From Phocaeicola fibrisolvens (lineage in GTDB: Bacteria; Bacteroidota; Bacteroidia; Bacteroidales; Bacteroidaceae), in assembly GCF_025567125.1 (NCBI RefSeq), contig NZ_JAOQJI010000009.1:1-64000 (forward strand): 64,000 nt of DNA, in the 5' to 3' direction. Both the position numbers and the translations under genes were made by a program. The number at the start of each line of letters is the position of its first letter. The first letter of the stretch is position 1. The notes under the pieces were generated by a model. It was not told the DNA's origin, did no database searches, and saw only the letters and a program-made list of their open reading frames with translations. Below are positions 15,420 through 24,392 of this stretch, in pieces.

Positions 15420-16499
15420 TTATTTCAAGTACGTGCGAAAGAACTGTTCGATTTTGTCGAAGGGAATCACGTCCATCCGGTCGTACAGGTCCACATGACT
15501 GGCACCGGGGATAATGAGCAGTTCCTTGTTGTCGCCCTTGAGCTTCTTGAAAGCATCTTCGCTGAAGTAACGTGAATGGGCCTTCTCGCCGTGAATCATC
15601 AGCACGGCACTGCGTATCTCATCGCTATACGACAGGATGGGCATGTTCATGAATGAAAGGGCTGAGGTCTTGTTCCACCCGTTGTTGGAGTTGAGCGAAC
15701 GTTTGTGGTAGCCGCGCGGCGTCTTGTAATACGCATGATAATCCTTCACAAACTGGGGCGCATCGGCAGGCAGCGGATTGACCACGCCCCCGGCCTGCGC
15801 ATACGTACCGTGACGGTAGTCTTCCGTACGCTGTGCATTAAGTTGCTTACGCATTTCATAGCGGGCATCCGCATCCATGACATCAAAATAACCGTTGGCT
15901 GTTACCCGGCTCATATCATACATCGTGGAAGTCACCGTGGCTTTGATACGGGTATCAATGGCTGCCGCATTGAGAGCCATGCCTCCCCATCCGCAAATAC
16001 CCAAAATACCGATACGGTCGGCATCCACCTGGTCGCAGGTGGACAGAAAATCCACCGCCGCACAGAAATCTTCCGTATTGATGTCGGGCGAAGCTACGTA
16101 ACGCGGTTCGCCCCCACTCTCACCCGTGTACGAGGGGTCGAAGGCAATGGTGAGAAAGCCCCGTTCAGCCAGCACCATAGCATATAACCCGGACGACTGT
16201 TCCTTCACGGCCCCGAACGGTCCGCTTACGGCGATGGCCGGTAATTTACCTTCTGCCTGTTTGGGCACATACATATCCGCTGCCAGCGTAATTCCATAGC
16301 GGTTTATGAAAGTCACCTTCCGGTGGTTCACTTTCGAACTCAAGGGGAACACCTTATCCCATTCCTGCGTGAGATTCAAACTCTGTCTTTCCATTTTCAC
16401 CTCCGTTTTTACATCCGGCGTTGCGGCGGAAAGGCTGCCCGTAGCCAGAAACCAAGCCGCCGATGCCGCACACAACGTCTTCCACATTTTATTATCCAT
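15420..16499 (-). CDS. Exported alpha/beta hydrolase with cysteine nucleophile
   Basis: A 359-aa protein with a signal peptide (WFLATGSLSA, cleaved near ATPDV), so it should act in the periplasm. The alpha/beta-hydrolase fold shows FDPSYTGESGG and the nucleophile elbow GICGWGG with Cys169 in the place of the usual Ser, as in dienelactone-hydrolase relatives; the catalytic His lies in GASHVDLYD near the C-terminus. Its substrate is unknown; related proteins are annotated as YcjY-like hydrolases. It follows an AraC regulator gene on the same strand with 93 bases between, which points to local regulation by that protein. Confidence 0.8.
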   Translation of the reverse strand: MDNKMWKTLCAASAAWFLATGSLSAATPDVKTEVKMERQSLNLTQEWDKVFPLSSKVNHRKVTFINRYGITLAADMYVPKQAEGKLPAIAVSGPFGAVKEQSSGLYAMVLAERGFLTIAFDPSYTGESGGEPRYVASPDINTEDFCAAVDFLSTCDQVDADRIGILGICGWGGMALNAAAIDTRIKATVTSTMYDMSRVTANGYFDVMDADARYEMRKQLNAQRTEDYRHGTYAQAGGVVNPLPADAPQFVKDYHAYYKTPRGYHKRSLNSNNGWNKTSALSFMNMPILSYSDEIRSAVLMIHGEKAHSRYFSEDAFKKLKGDNKELLIIPGASHVDLYDRMDVIPFDKIEQFFRTYLK

Positions 16500-16528
16500 T
16501 TCTACAAGTTTCTATGTTTCTACGGAGG

Positions 16529-16536
16529 CAAAAATA
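16529..16536 (-). promoter_or_regulatory. Probable -7 element of the hydrolase gene
   Basis: Minus-strand TATTTTTG matching TAnnTTTG, 29 bases before the hydrolase start. It lies just past a hairpin, so the hydrolase may be made from its own transcript. Confidence 0.5.
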
Positions 16537-16543
16537 ACGCAAA

Positions 16544-16571
16544 AGCCCCACAGAGGCATTTCTGTGAGGCT
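16544..16571 (-). terminator. Hairpin between araC-type gene and hydrolase
   Basis: AGCCCCACAGA and TCTGTGAGGCT pair with one mismatch around a 6-base loop, followed on the minus strand by TTTTGCG. It is a weak intrinsic terminator or attenuator at the end of the regulator gene. Confidence 0.5.
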
Positions 16572-16592
16572 CAAACTTCATTTCTGAAAAGC

Positions 16593-17456
16593 TCAAATCG
16601 AAAGTGGAGGTACCAGTGCCGTAGGCGGAATACCATATTGCTTCTTGAAGGCCGTGGAAAAATGGGAAGGGTTCTTGAATCCGACTTCCGCATACACCTC
16701 CACCACTTTCTTGTGTTCTTCCTTTATCAAGCGGTAAGCCACTTCCAGCCGCTTGCGAATCAGCCATTTTTCCGGTGTCAGGTCGCTCACCTTCTTGAAA
16801 TCGCGCTTGAAAGTGGCCAAGCTGCGTCCTGTGTAATGCGCCAATTCCTCCAAAGTAAACTCGTACATATAGTTCCGGTTCATGAAGTCCAAAATATCCA
16901 TCTTCCAAGGCATACTGAAATCAAACAGTACGATCATGAACCGCTTGTCCGTATGGAGCAAGGCCAATAATCCCTCCTCCAGTTTCAACCGCATCACGTC
17001 ATCCTGCGGCTTCACCTCCGGATTGAAATAAGGAGTCATCGAAGCGAAAAGGCTCTCAATCTCTGCCGAAGGCGGAAGTTTCATCACGCCAGGAGAGAAT
17101 TTCTCCACGTTTCCCAACGAACCCTTATGCAGGACATATTTCCCGTACATTTCCCGCAAAAACGGCCGAGTAAAGCACAAGTAGATACCACAATACTGTT
17201 CCCCGCAACAAGCCTTCTTGTACATCGTCACCCGGTGGTCGCGCGGAATGAACACACACTCCCCTTTTCCCACATGCACCTGACGGTTTCCGTCGTCAAG
17301 CACCATCTCACCGGAAAGCACATAATTCATGGCATATTCTCTGGAACGATGCACACAGGCATCGGCATCGTCATAGAAGAAGCTGAAAAACACGTTCTGG
17401 TAGTTAAAAATGATTTTCATAGGGTCATGGGAAAGCGGTTGAGTGTCGGGAATCAT
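16593..17456 (-). CDS. AraC-family transcriptional regulator
   Basis: A 287-aa DNA-binding protein. The N-terminal part is cupin-like (EYAMNYVLSGEMVLDD, GKGECVFIPRDHRVTM) and should bind a small effector; the C-terminal 100 residues hold the two helix-turn-helix motifs of the AraC family (ELAHYTGRSLATFKRDFKKV and YAEVGFKNPSHFSTAFKKQY). It has a near-perfect promoter of its own and lies upstream of the exported hydrolase gene, its most likely target. The effector is unknown. Confidence 0.9.
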   Translation of the reverse strand: MIPDTQPLSHDPMKIIFNYQNVFFSFFYDDADACVHRSREYAMNYVLSGEMVLDDGNRQVHVGKGECVFIPRDHRVTMYKKACCGEQYCGIYLCFTRPFLREMYGKYVLHKGSLGNVEKFSPGVMKLPPSAEIESLFASMTPYFNPEVKPQDDVMRLKLEEGLLALLHTDKRFMIVLFDFSMPWKMDILDFMNRNYMYEFTLEELAHYTGRSLATFKRDFKKVSDLTPEKWLIRKRLEVAYRLIKEEHKKVVEVYAEVGFKNPSHFSTAFKKQYGIPPTALVPPLSI

Positions 17457-17482
17457 GGTTTACAATATTTTCAATGTATCTG

Positions 17483-17514
17483 CAAAGATACGGAAAGCCA
17501 AGTGCAGGGCCAAA
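17483..17514 (-). promoter_or_regulatory. Promoter of the AraC-family gene
   Basis: Minus-strand TTTG (17511-17514), a 20-base spacer and TATCTTTG (17483-17490): a full match to the Bacteroides consensus. The start codon follows 26 bases after the -7 element. Confidence 0.7.
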
Positions 17515-17574
17515 TAGAAGACACAGTTTTCTGATTTCAGTTATGCCGAGACAGATCCTATTTTCTTTAAAGAT

Positions 17575-17614
17575 ACAAAAAAGCTCCTTCGTGCCTTTTT
17601 GCACAAAGGAGCTT
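17575..17614 (-). terminator. Intrinsic terminator of the gyrA-TPR unit
   Basis: AAGCTCCTT-C-GTGC (17581-17594) pairs with GCAC-A-AAGGAGCTT (17601-17614). On the minus strand a T run follows, 52 bases after the TPR gene stop. Confidence 0.8.
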
Positions 17615-17665
17615 CTCCAAAATCAGACATACCAACCACTTATTGTGGCCGTACACCTTTATTTA

Positions 17666-18883
17666 TTAGTAACCTAATTCTTTTTCAAGAGTATTGTATT
17701 TTTCCTTGTCAAGCTTCCAGTAGATGTTCAGCAAGTACTGACCCCACAACTGGCGGTTGTCTGGCTTCACTTCCTTTGCTTTTTCATAGAAAGGCTGAGC
17801 CTTTTCGTACATTTCCTTGATTTTAGCTTCATTGGTTGCATACTTCGGATCGTCCATAGAAAGCTTAGAGTTTTCTTCTACAATTTCCTGTGCAGGGAAG
17901 AAGTAGCAGTCACCAATCTTAGAATAAGATTCAGCTACGAAATCCTTACCTTCTGAAATAATCTGATTGAAAGTAGCGATAGCTCCATCGTAATCCTTCT
18001 TTTCATACTGAAGCACACCCTTTACATACAAGAAGTAAGGAGTAGAGTTCTTAGCCAATACAGCATCCATCTGAGCCAGACCTTCGTCAATCTTACCCTT
18101 CTGGATGTAATAATCCATCAAGTTACCGATGAAGTATTCCTGAGCCGGGAATTTTTCTACACCTTCCTGGATAGCAGCCAACCATTTAGTTGAGTCGGGA
18201 GTTTCACCCTTTCCGTAAGTTTCAGCCAAACACATCAATGAACGGTAACCTTCTTCTTTGTGTTCCTTACCGATAGTGGCATATTTAATTACGGCTGCAT
18301 TGTCTTTCAGAGAGTTTGCAGCAAGAGCAGCATAGTTGGCAATCAACGGAGTCAGCGTATCGTTCTTTACGGCTTTTTCGCTTTCGAACAACGGGTTCTG
18401 CGGAGCATCTACATACAAACCGAAGAACTTCAAAGCATTCGCATAGTTGCCTGAGTTGTAAGCGTCAGAACCAGCGTTAGTCAGCTGAGGACGAACAGTA
18501 GCCAATGTCTTAGCCAGTTTCTTTCTCAGTTTCGGCTTCTTCAGTTCGCCGCTCTTTACCTTAGCCTGTTCTACTTCATCACATTTCGTGTAGTATTCGA
18601 ACATCTTCGCCAAGCTGTTGTACAACTTAGCTGTATCAGCTTTGGCACCCGGCAAATACAGTTTCATGTTTTCATCGTCATAGATAGACTTCTGGAAATC
18701 ACCAGCCAGTTTCCAAGTTTCAGGATCATTGGCGGTTGAAGGATCCGTCAATGCCGGTTCAATGATTTGCGCTGCCTTTGCGGGATCGCTCTTGGCAGAT
18801 TTTGCTTCCTTCACTACGCTCTCCTGAGCGGAAACAGCACATGCTGTGAAGAATAATGCAGCTGTAAATAAAACTTTTTTCAT
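17666..18883 (-). CDS. Exported tetratricopeptide-repeat protein
   Basis: A 405-aa protein with a signal peptide (MKKVLFTAALFFTACAVSAQ, ending AxA) and no lipobox Cys at the cleavage site, so it is probably periplasmic. It consists of helical repeats, with TPR-like pairs such as GNYANALKFFGLYV, YEKKDYDGAIATFNQIISEG and AQPFYEKAKEVKPDNRQLW. TPR proteins hold partner proteins; the partner here is unknown. It starts 33 bases after the gyrA stop on the same strand and shares a terminator, so it is probably co-transcribed with gyrA, an arrangement whose purpose is not clear. Confidence 0.85.
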   Translation of the reverse strand: MKKVLFTAALFFTACAVSAQESVVKEAKSAKSDPAKAAQIIEPALTDPSTANDPETWKLAGDFQKSIYDDENMKLYLPGAKADTAKLYNSLAKMFEYYTKCDEVEQAKVKSGELKKPKLRKKLAKTLATVRPQLTNAGSDAYNSGNYANALKFFGLYVDAPQNPLFESEKAVKNDTLTPLIANYAALAANSLKDNAAVIKYATIGKEHKEEGYRSLMCLAETYGKGETPDSTKWLAAIQEGVEKFPAQEYFIGNLMDYYIQKGKIDEGLAQMDAVLAKNSTPYFLYVKGVLQYEKKDYDGAIATFNQIISEGKDFVAESYSKIGDCYFFPAQEIVEENSKLSMDDPKYATNEAKIKEMYEKAQPFYEKAKEVKPDNRQLWGQYLLNIYWKLDKEKYNTLEKELGY

Positions 18884-18916
18884 AAAGGTTTGAATTTAGT
18901 AATACAAATATTCAAG

Positions 18917-21481
18917 TTAGTTTTTGTCCGGATTTTCCTCACCGTCATCCTCCACTGGCTGGATGGCTTCCCCGTCAACCGGCTGGATGTCCGATGGCTG
19001 GATGGTTTCTATGTCTTCGGGTTCTTCCTCTTCCGTTTCAGAAGCTACCTTGCAGACAGAACCAATCTGGTCATTCCGTTTTTCCAAATCAATCAGGCGT
19101 ACACCCTGTGTAGCACGTCCCATGATACGCACATCGGCCACCTTCAAACGGATGGTGATACCCGACTTGTTGATAATCATCAGGTCGTTTTCGTCGGTTA
19201 CCGACTTGATGGCTACCAGGTGTCCAGTCTTTTCCGTGATGTTCAAGGTCTTCACACCCTTTCCGCCACGGTTGGTCTTGCGGTAGTCCTCAATGTCCGA
19301 ACGTTTTCCGTAGCCATTCTCAGATACCACCATGATGGTTTCCGTTTCCGGATCCTTGATGCAAATCATTCCGATTACTTCATCAGCCCCATCCTCATCA
19401 AGTGTAATACCACGTACACCCGTAGCCGTACGGCCCATTTCGCGGACAGCACTTTCATGGAAGCGGATGGCACGACCGTTGCGGTTGGCAATCACGATTT
19501 CGTTGTTGCCGTTGGTCATGCGCACTTCAATCACGCGGTCGTCCTCACGAATCGTAATGGCATTCACACCGTTCTGACGCGGACGTGAGTACTGTTCCAG
19601 CAAGGTCTTCTTGATGACGCCGTTCTTCGTGCAGAAAAGTACGTAGTGGCTGTTGATGAAGGCTGTATCGTTCAAGTTCTTTACACGCAGGTAAGCCGTC
19701 ACCACATCATCAGCCTCGATGTTCAGCAAATTCTGGATAGCACGCCCCTTGGAAGTTTTGTTACCTTCCGGAATTTCATATACTTTCAGCCAGTAGCACT
19801 TACCTTTCTGAGTAAAGAACAGAAGAGTGTTGTGCATCGTAGCCGGATAAATATGTTCGATAAAGTCCTCGTTACGGGTTTCACTTCCCTTCGAGCCTAC
19901 CCCGCCACGGTTTTGTGCATGGAATTCAGAAAGCGGCGTACGCTTGATGTATCCCATGTGGGAGATGGTGATGACCATTTCATCGTCGGCATAGAAATCT
20001 TCCGGATTGAATTCTTCCGAAGCATACACGATTTCCGAACGGCGGTCGTCACCGTATTTCTCTTTCACTTCAATCAGTTCGTCCTTGATGACCTTCTTGC
20101 AAAGCTCCTCGTTGCTCAGTATTTCCTCGAAGTAAGCAATCTGCTTCATCAAGTCCTCATATTCGGCATGGAGCTGGTCTTGCATCAGACCGGTGAGCTG
20201 GCGCAAACGCATTTCCACGATGGCGCGGGCCTGTACCTCACTCAGGTTGAAGCGGGCCATCAGGTTGGTAATCGCCTCGTTCGGGGTCTTGGCCGCACGG
20301 ATGATGCGGATTACCTCGTCGATATTGTCGGAAGCGATAATCAGACCTTCGAGGATGTGGGCACGTTCCTTGGCCTTGCGCAAGTCGTAGCGTGTACGGC
20401 GGATTACCACCTCGTGACGGTGTTCCACAAAATATTTAATCAGGTCCTTCAGGTTGAGCAGACGCGGACGGCCATGAACCAGCGCCACGTTGTTCACACC
20501 GAATGAAGTCTGAAGCATGGTCATCTTATAGAGCTTATTGAGCACCACGCTGGCGTTGGCATCCCGCTTGATGTCGATGACGATACGCATACCTTCGCGG
20601 TCGGTTTCATCGTTCACGTTCGAAATGCCCTCAATCTTCTTTTCGTTCGACAAGTCGGCGATGCTCTTGATGAGTTCGGCCTTGTTCACGCCGTACGGGA
20701 TTTCCGTCACCACAATCTTGTCGTGCGTAGGATGCGATTCGATTTCGGCCTTTGCCCGCATCACGATACGTCCGCGTCCGGTTTCGTAGGCATCGCGCAC
20801 CCCACTTATACCATATATATATCCTCCCGTCGGGAAGTCGGGCGCCTTGATGTATTGCATCAGGCCGTCCACATCAATATCGTTGTTGTCAATGTAAGCC
20901 ACACAGGCATCAATCACTTCTCGCAAGTTGTGGGTCGGCATGTTGGTAGCCATACCTACGGCGATACCCGATGCTCCGTTCACCAGCAGGTTCGGGATAC
21001 GGGTCGGCATGACCGTCGGTTCCTGCAACGTGTCATCGAAGTTGTTGGTGAAGTCTACGGTTTCCTTGTAAAGGTCCTGCATCATTTCCTCGCCGATTTT
21101 CTTCAGGCGGGCTTCGGTGTATCGCATGGCGGCGGCACTATCCCCGTCGATTGAACCGAAGTTACCCTGACCGTCGACCAGCGGATAACGCATCGACCAG
21201 TCTTGAGCCATTCTGACGAGGGCTCCATATACAGACGAGTCACCGTGGGGATGGTATTTACCCAACACTTCACCCACGATTCTCGCGGCTTTTTTATACG
21301 GTTTGTCGGAGGTATTTCCCAGTTCCATCATTCCGTACAAGATACGGCGGTGTACCGGTTTGAATCCGTCTCTTACATCCGGGAGGGCGCGTGCCACGAT
21401 TACCGACATAGAGTAGTCGATGTACGACGACTTCATTTCCTCTTCGATGTTGATTTTTATAATTCTGTCTTGTTCTTGCAT
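18917..21481 (-). CDS. gyrA: DNA gyrase subunit A
   Basis: An 854-aa subunit that cuts and rejoins DNA as gyrase introduces negative supercoils. The N-terminal breakage domain has the quinolone-region motif HPHGDSSVYGALVRMAQDW and the active Tyr in AMRYTEARL; the C-terminal domain has beta-pinwheel repeats, including the gyrase box QNRGGVGSKGS. The position equal to E. coli Asp87 is Gly while Ser83 is kept. The last 40 residues form an acidic tail containing a repeated IQP-D motif. A promoter-like pair lies upstream, and clpC is divergent. Confidence 0.97.
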   Translation of the reverse strand: MQEQDRIIKINIEEEMKSSYIDYSMSVIVARALPDVRDGFKPVHRRILYGMMELGNTSDKPYKKAARIVGEVLGKYHPHGDSSVYGALVRMAQDWSMRYPLVDGQGNFGSIDGDSAAAMRYTEARLKKIGEEMMQDLYKETVDFTNNFDDTLQEPTVMPTRIPNLLVNGASGIAVGMATNMPTHNLREVIDACVAYIDNNDIDVDGLMQYIKAPDFPTGGYIYGISGVRDAYETGRGRIVMRAKAEIESHPTHDKIVVTEIPYGVNKAELIKSIADLSNEKKIEGISNVNDETDREGMRIVIDIKRDANASVVLNKLYKMTMLQTSFGVNNVALVHGRPRLLNLKDLIKYFVEHRHEVVIRRTRYDLRKAKERAHILEGLIIASDNIDEVIRIIRAAKTPNEAITNLMARFNLSEVQARAIVEMRLRQLTGLMQDQLHAEYEDLMKQIAYFEEILSNEELCKKVIKDELIEVKEKYGDDRRSEIVYASEEFNPEDFYADDEMVITISHMGYIKRTPLSEFHAQNRGGVGSKGSETRNEDFIEHIYPATMHNTLLFFTQKGKCYWLKVYEIPEGNKTSKGRAIQNLLNIEADDVVTAYLRVKNLNDTAFINSHYVLFCTKNGVIKKTLLEQYSRPRQNGVNAITIREDDRVIEVRMTNGNNEIVIANRNGRAIRFHESAVREMGRTATGVRGITLDEDGADEVIGMICIKDPETETIMVVSENGYGKRSDIEDYRKTNRGGKGVKTLNITEKTGHLVAIKSVTDENDLMIINKSGITIRLKVADVRIMGRATQGVRLIDLEKRNDQIGSVCKVASETEEEEPEDIETIQPSDIQPVDGEAIQPVEDDGEENPDKN

Positions 21482-21531
21482 TTAACACATTATTAATTAT
21501 ACTTCCTTTTCAAGGCTTGTGAAAAACCATG

Positions 21532-21561
21532 CTAAAGTACGACTTTTAGCCGATATACAAA
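21532..21561 (-). promoter_or_regulatory. Probable promoter of gyrA
   Basis: Minus-strand TTTG (21558-21561), 18 bases, then TACTTTAG (21532-21539), one base from TAnnTTTG. The gyrA start lies 50 bases downstream. Confidence 0.5.
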
Positions 21562-21658
21562 AACTTTTCCCCTAAAAAATACGCGTGGCACCTCTTTTGG
21601 GAGGGCATACAGCCCGTGTGGCACACATTTTGTTAAATAGAGAAAAGACTTGATACAA

Positions 21659-21682
21659 TATATTTGTAATAATGTATCTTTG
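21659..21682 (+). promoter_or_regulatory. Two candidate -7 elements of clpC
   Basis: TATATTTG (21659-21666) and TATCTTTG (21675-21682) both fit TAnnTTTG upstream of the clpC start at 21717. CTTG at 21649-21652 could serve the second as -33. Confidence 0.5.
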
Positions 21683-21716
21683 TAACTTATCTATTTTATT
21701 TAAATTTTGAGGAAAC

Positions 21717-24269
21717 ATGAATTTGATGAGCAACGAGTTTACACAACAAGTGTCTGATATCGTCGTCTATGGAAAAGAAGAAGCCAACCGCCTGATGAAC
21801 GATCACATCGAACCAGAGCATCTGCTACTGGGTATCATACGCGATGGAGAGTGCAAGGCGGCAGAGATTCTGAAATCGTTCTTCCTAGACCTGAAAGCCA
21901 TCAAGGGAGAACTGGAAACGCAATTACGGAAGGTATCTATTACCGAGAACTATTCGCAGGACATTTCGTTCAGTGAAAAGGCCTCAAAAATATTGATGCT
22001 GAGCGTACTGGAAGCAAAACTAGCAAACGATGAGAAAGTGGACACTCCACATATTTTATTAGCAATGATGAGAGAAAAAGAAAACAACGCATCTAAGATA
22101 TTGGAAGAAAACAATGTAACGTACGACCGGATCGCAGAACGGATGAAACAAGACGACATGGTAGTCGACGGGCTGGATCTTAACGAAGAAGATGAAGAGG
22201 AGGGAATCGGCCGACGCGAAAATAGCGAGAAAGACAAAGACCCGCTCGGCTTCCCGCAGTGGAGAACGGCACAGACCGCTTCAAAGCATCCCGACGGAGA
22301 CACTCCCTACCTGAATAAATTCAGCACCGACCTGACGCAAGCTGCCCAAGCCGGAAAACTGGACCCAGTGGTAGGACGTGAGAAGGAAATCGAACGCATT
22401 GCCCAGATTCTGAGCCGACGGAAAAAGAACAACCCGATTCTGATTGGTGAACCGGGAGTAGGAAAATCGGCCATTGCCGAAGGTTTGGCACTCCGTATCA
22501 TCGAGAAGAAGGTGTCGCGTGCCTTGTTCGACAAGCGGATTGTATCACTCGACATGACAGCGGTAGTGGCCGGAACCAAATACCGCGGAGAGTTTGAGGA
22601 ACGTATTCGTGCCATTTTGTCAGAAGTTAAGAAGAACCCGAATGTCATTCTTTTCATCGATGAAATACACACCATCGTGGGAGCAGGCTCGGCGGCCGGT
22701 TCCATGGATGCCGCTAATATGCTGAAACCCGCATTGGCACGTGGTGAAATCCAATGCATTGGTGCCACTACGCTCGATGAATACCGGAAGAATATCGAAA
22801 AAGACGGCGCATTGGAACGGCGTTTCCAAAAAGTGCTGATAGAACCGACCTCTCCCGAGGAAACGCTTCAGATTCTACGGAATATCAAGGACAAGTATGA
22901 AGAGCACCACAACGTGGTGTATACAGAGGAAGCACTGGAAGCCTGTGTCCGGCTGACCGACCGTTACGTGACCGACCGATACTTTCCAGACAAAGCGATT
23001 GATGCAATGGATGAAGCTGGTTCACGTATTCACCTGACTCACATTTCCGTACCGAAGGAAATCGAAGAACAGGAAAAACTGCTTGCCGACACGCGACAAC
23101 ATAAGAATGAAGCCATCCGCTTACAGAATTTTGAACTGGCCGCCAGTTTCCGTGACCGGGAAAGACAATACCTCCAACAACTGGAATGCCTGAAAAACGA
23201 ATGGCTGGAGAAACAAAAGAATAACCGTGAGACGGTGGATGCCCCTCAGATCGAAGATGTGGTATCTATGATTTCCGGTGTGCCGGTACAACGTATGGCC
23301 CAGTCGGAAGGAATCCGCCTCAAAGGGATGCGACAAGCTTTGTTGTCGAAGGTCATCGGACAAGACAAGGCGATTGACACCTTGGTGAGAAGTATCCAGC
23401 GAAGCCGTGTGGGACTGAAAGACCCGAACAAGCCGATTGGCACGTTCCTCTTCCTGGGGCCGACAGGCGTGGGCAAGACGCACCTGGCCAAGGAACTGGC
23501 CAAGAACATGTTTGGTTCTACGGATGCCATTATCCGTATCGATATGAGTGAATACATGGAAAAGTTCACCGTGTCACGCCTGGTGGGAGCTCCTCCGGGA
23601 TACGTAGGTTACGAGGAAGGCGGACAACTGACGGAGAAAGTACGTCGTCGTCCCTACTCCATCGTCCTGCTGGATGAAATCGAAAAAGCACATCCCGATG
23701 TGTTCAACATGCTCCTGCAAGTGATGGACGAAGGCCGGTTGACGGATAGTCTGGGACGTACCGTCGACTTCAAGAATACGGTCATCATCATGACGTCCAA
23801 CATCGGTACCCGCCAGTTGAAGGAATTCGGCAAGGGCATCGGTTTCACGGCACAAACCGCCGAGAACGAAAAGGAACATGCCAATAGCGTGATTCGCAAG
23901 GCTCTGAACAAATCGTTTGCACCGGAATTTATCAACCGTTTGGATGAAATTGTCACCTTCGACCAACTGGACATCGACTCACTGGAGAAGATTATCAATA
24001 TTGAATTGAAAGGACTCTACGACCGCATCGAAGGTTGCGGCTACCGGCTCCTGCTCGACCCGGAAGCCAAACGCTTTGTGGCCGAGAAGGGCTACGACGT
24101 ACAGTTCGGTGCCCGCCCCCTGAAGCGTGCCATCCAGAACCACCTGGAGGACGGCTTGGCGGAACTTATCCTCAACGAAGAGCCGGAAGCGGGCGACACC
24201 TTGCACGTATCGCTCAATGCACAGGGCGACGGACTGGAGATGAAAGTGGAAAAAGCCACGAAGGAATAA
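21717..24269 (+). CDS. clpC: ATP-dependent Clp protease ATPase subunit ClpC
   Basis: An 850-aa AAA+ unfoldase that feeds proteins to ClpP. It carries two N-terminal Clp repeats (EANRLMNDHIEPEHLLLG and the second around residue 85), a first AAA+ domain with Walker A GEPGVGKS (244-251), a UVR-like middle segment (ELAASFRDRERQYLQQLE), and a second AAA+ domain with GPTGVGKT (581-588). The ClpP-docking loop IGF appears in GKGIGFTAQ. A second in-frame ATG at 21726 is an alternative start. The gene stands alone between a divergent gyrA and a strong terminator. Confidence 0.95.
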   Translation: MNLMSNEFTQQVSDIVVYGKEEANRLMNDHIEPEHLLLGIIRDGECKAAEILKSFFLDLKAIKGELETQLRKVSITENYSQDISFSEKASKILMLSVLEAKLANDEKVDTPHILLAMMREKENNASKILEENNVTYDRIAERMKQDDMVVDGLDLNEEDEEEGIGRRENSEKDKDPLGFPQWRTAQTASKHPDGDTPYLNKFSTDLTQAAQAGKLDPVVGREKEIERIAQILSRRKKNNPILIGEPGVGKSAIAEGLALRIIEKKVSRALFDKRIVSLDMTAVVAGTKYRGEFEERIRAILSEVKKNPNVILFIDEIHTIVGAGSAAGSMDAANMLKPALARGEIQCIGATTLDEYRKNIEKDGALERRFQKVLIEPTSPEETLQILRNIKDKYEEHHNVVYTEEALEACVRLTDRYVTDRYFPDKAIDAMDEAGSRIHLTHISVPKEIEEQEKLLADTRQHKNEAIRLQNFELAASFRDRERQYLQQLECLKNEWLEKQKNNRETVDAPQIEDVVSMISGVPVQRMAQSEGIRLKGMRQALLSKVIGQDKAIDTLVRSIQRSRVGLKDPNKPIGTFLFLGPTGVGKTHLAKELAKNMFGSTDAIIRIDMSEYMEKFTVSRLVGAPPGYVGYEEGGQLTEKVRRRPYSIVLLDEIEKAHPDVFNMLLQVMDEGRLTDSLGRTVDFKNTVIIMTSNIGTRQLKEFGKGIGFTAQTAENEKEHANSVIRKALNKSFAPEFINRLDEIVTFDQLDIDSLEKIINIELKGLYDRIEGCGYRLLLDPEAKRFVAEKGYDVQFGARPLKRAIQNHLEDGLAELILNEEPEAGDTLHVSLNAQGDGLEMKVEKATKE

Positions 24270-24303
24270 ACGGAATTCTCTGTCAGAATTTCGGAATACA
24301 GAC

Positions 24304-24339
24304 AAAATGTCAGGTACGAAGGTATCTGGCATTTTTTTT
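24304..24339 (+). terminator. Intrinsic terminator of clpC
   Basis: A 14-bp stem with two G-U pairs (24304-24317 with 24322-24335), GAAG loop and T tail, 35 bases after the clpC stop. Confidence 0.88.
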
Positions 24340-24392
24340 GTGAAAAGACTGGAGAAAAATTTTTATTCGACAATCATAAAAAATAAAGAGAT

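Noticed and set aside
15207..15575. 122-aa plus-strand frame
   Set aside because: It overlaps the end of the hydrolase gene on the opposite strand and begins inside an inverted repeat.
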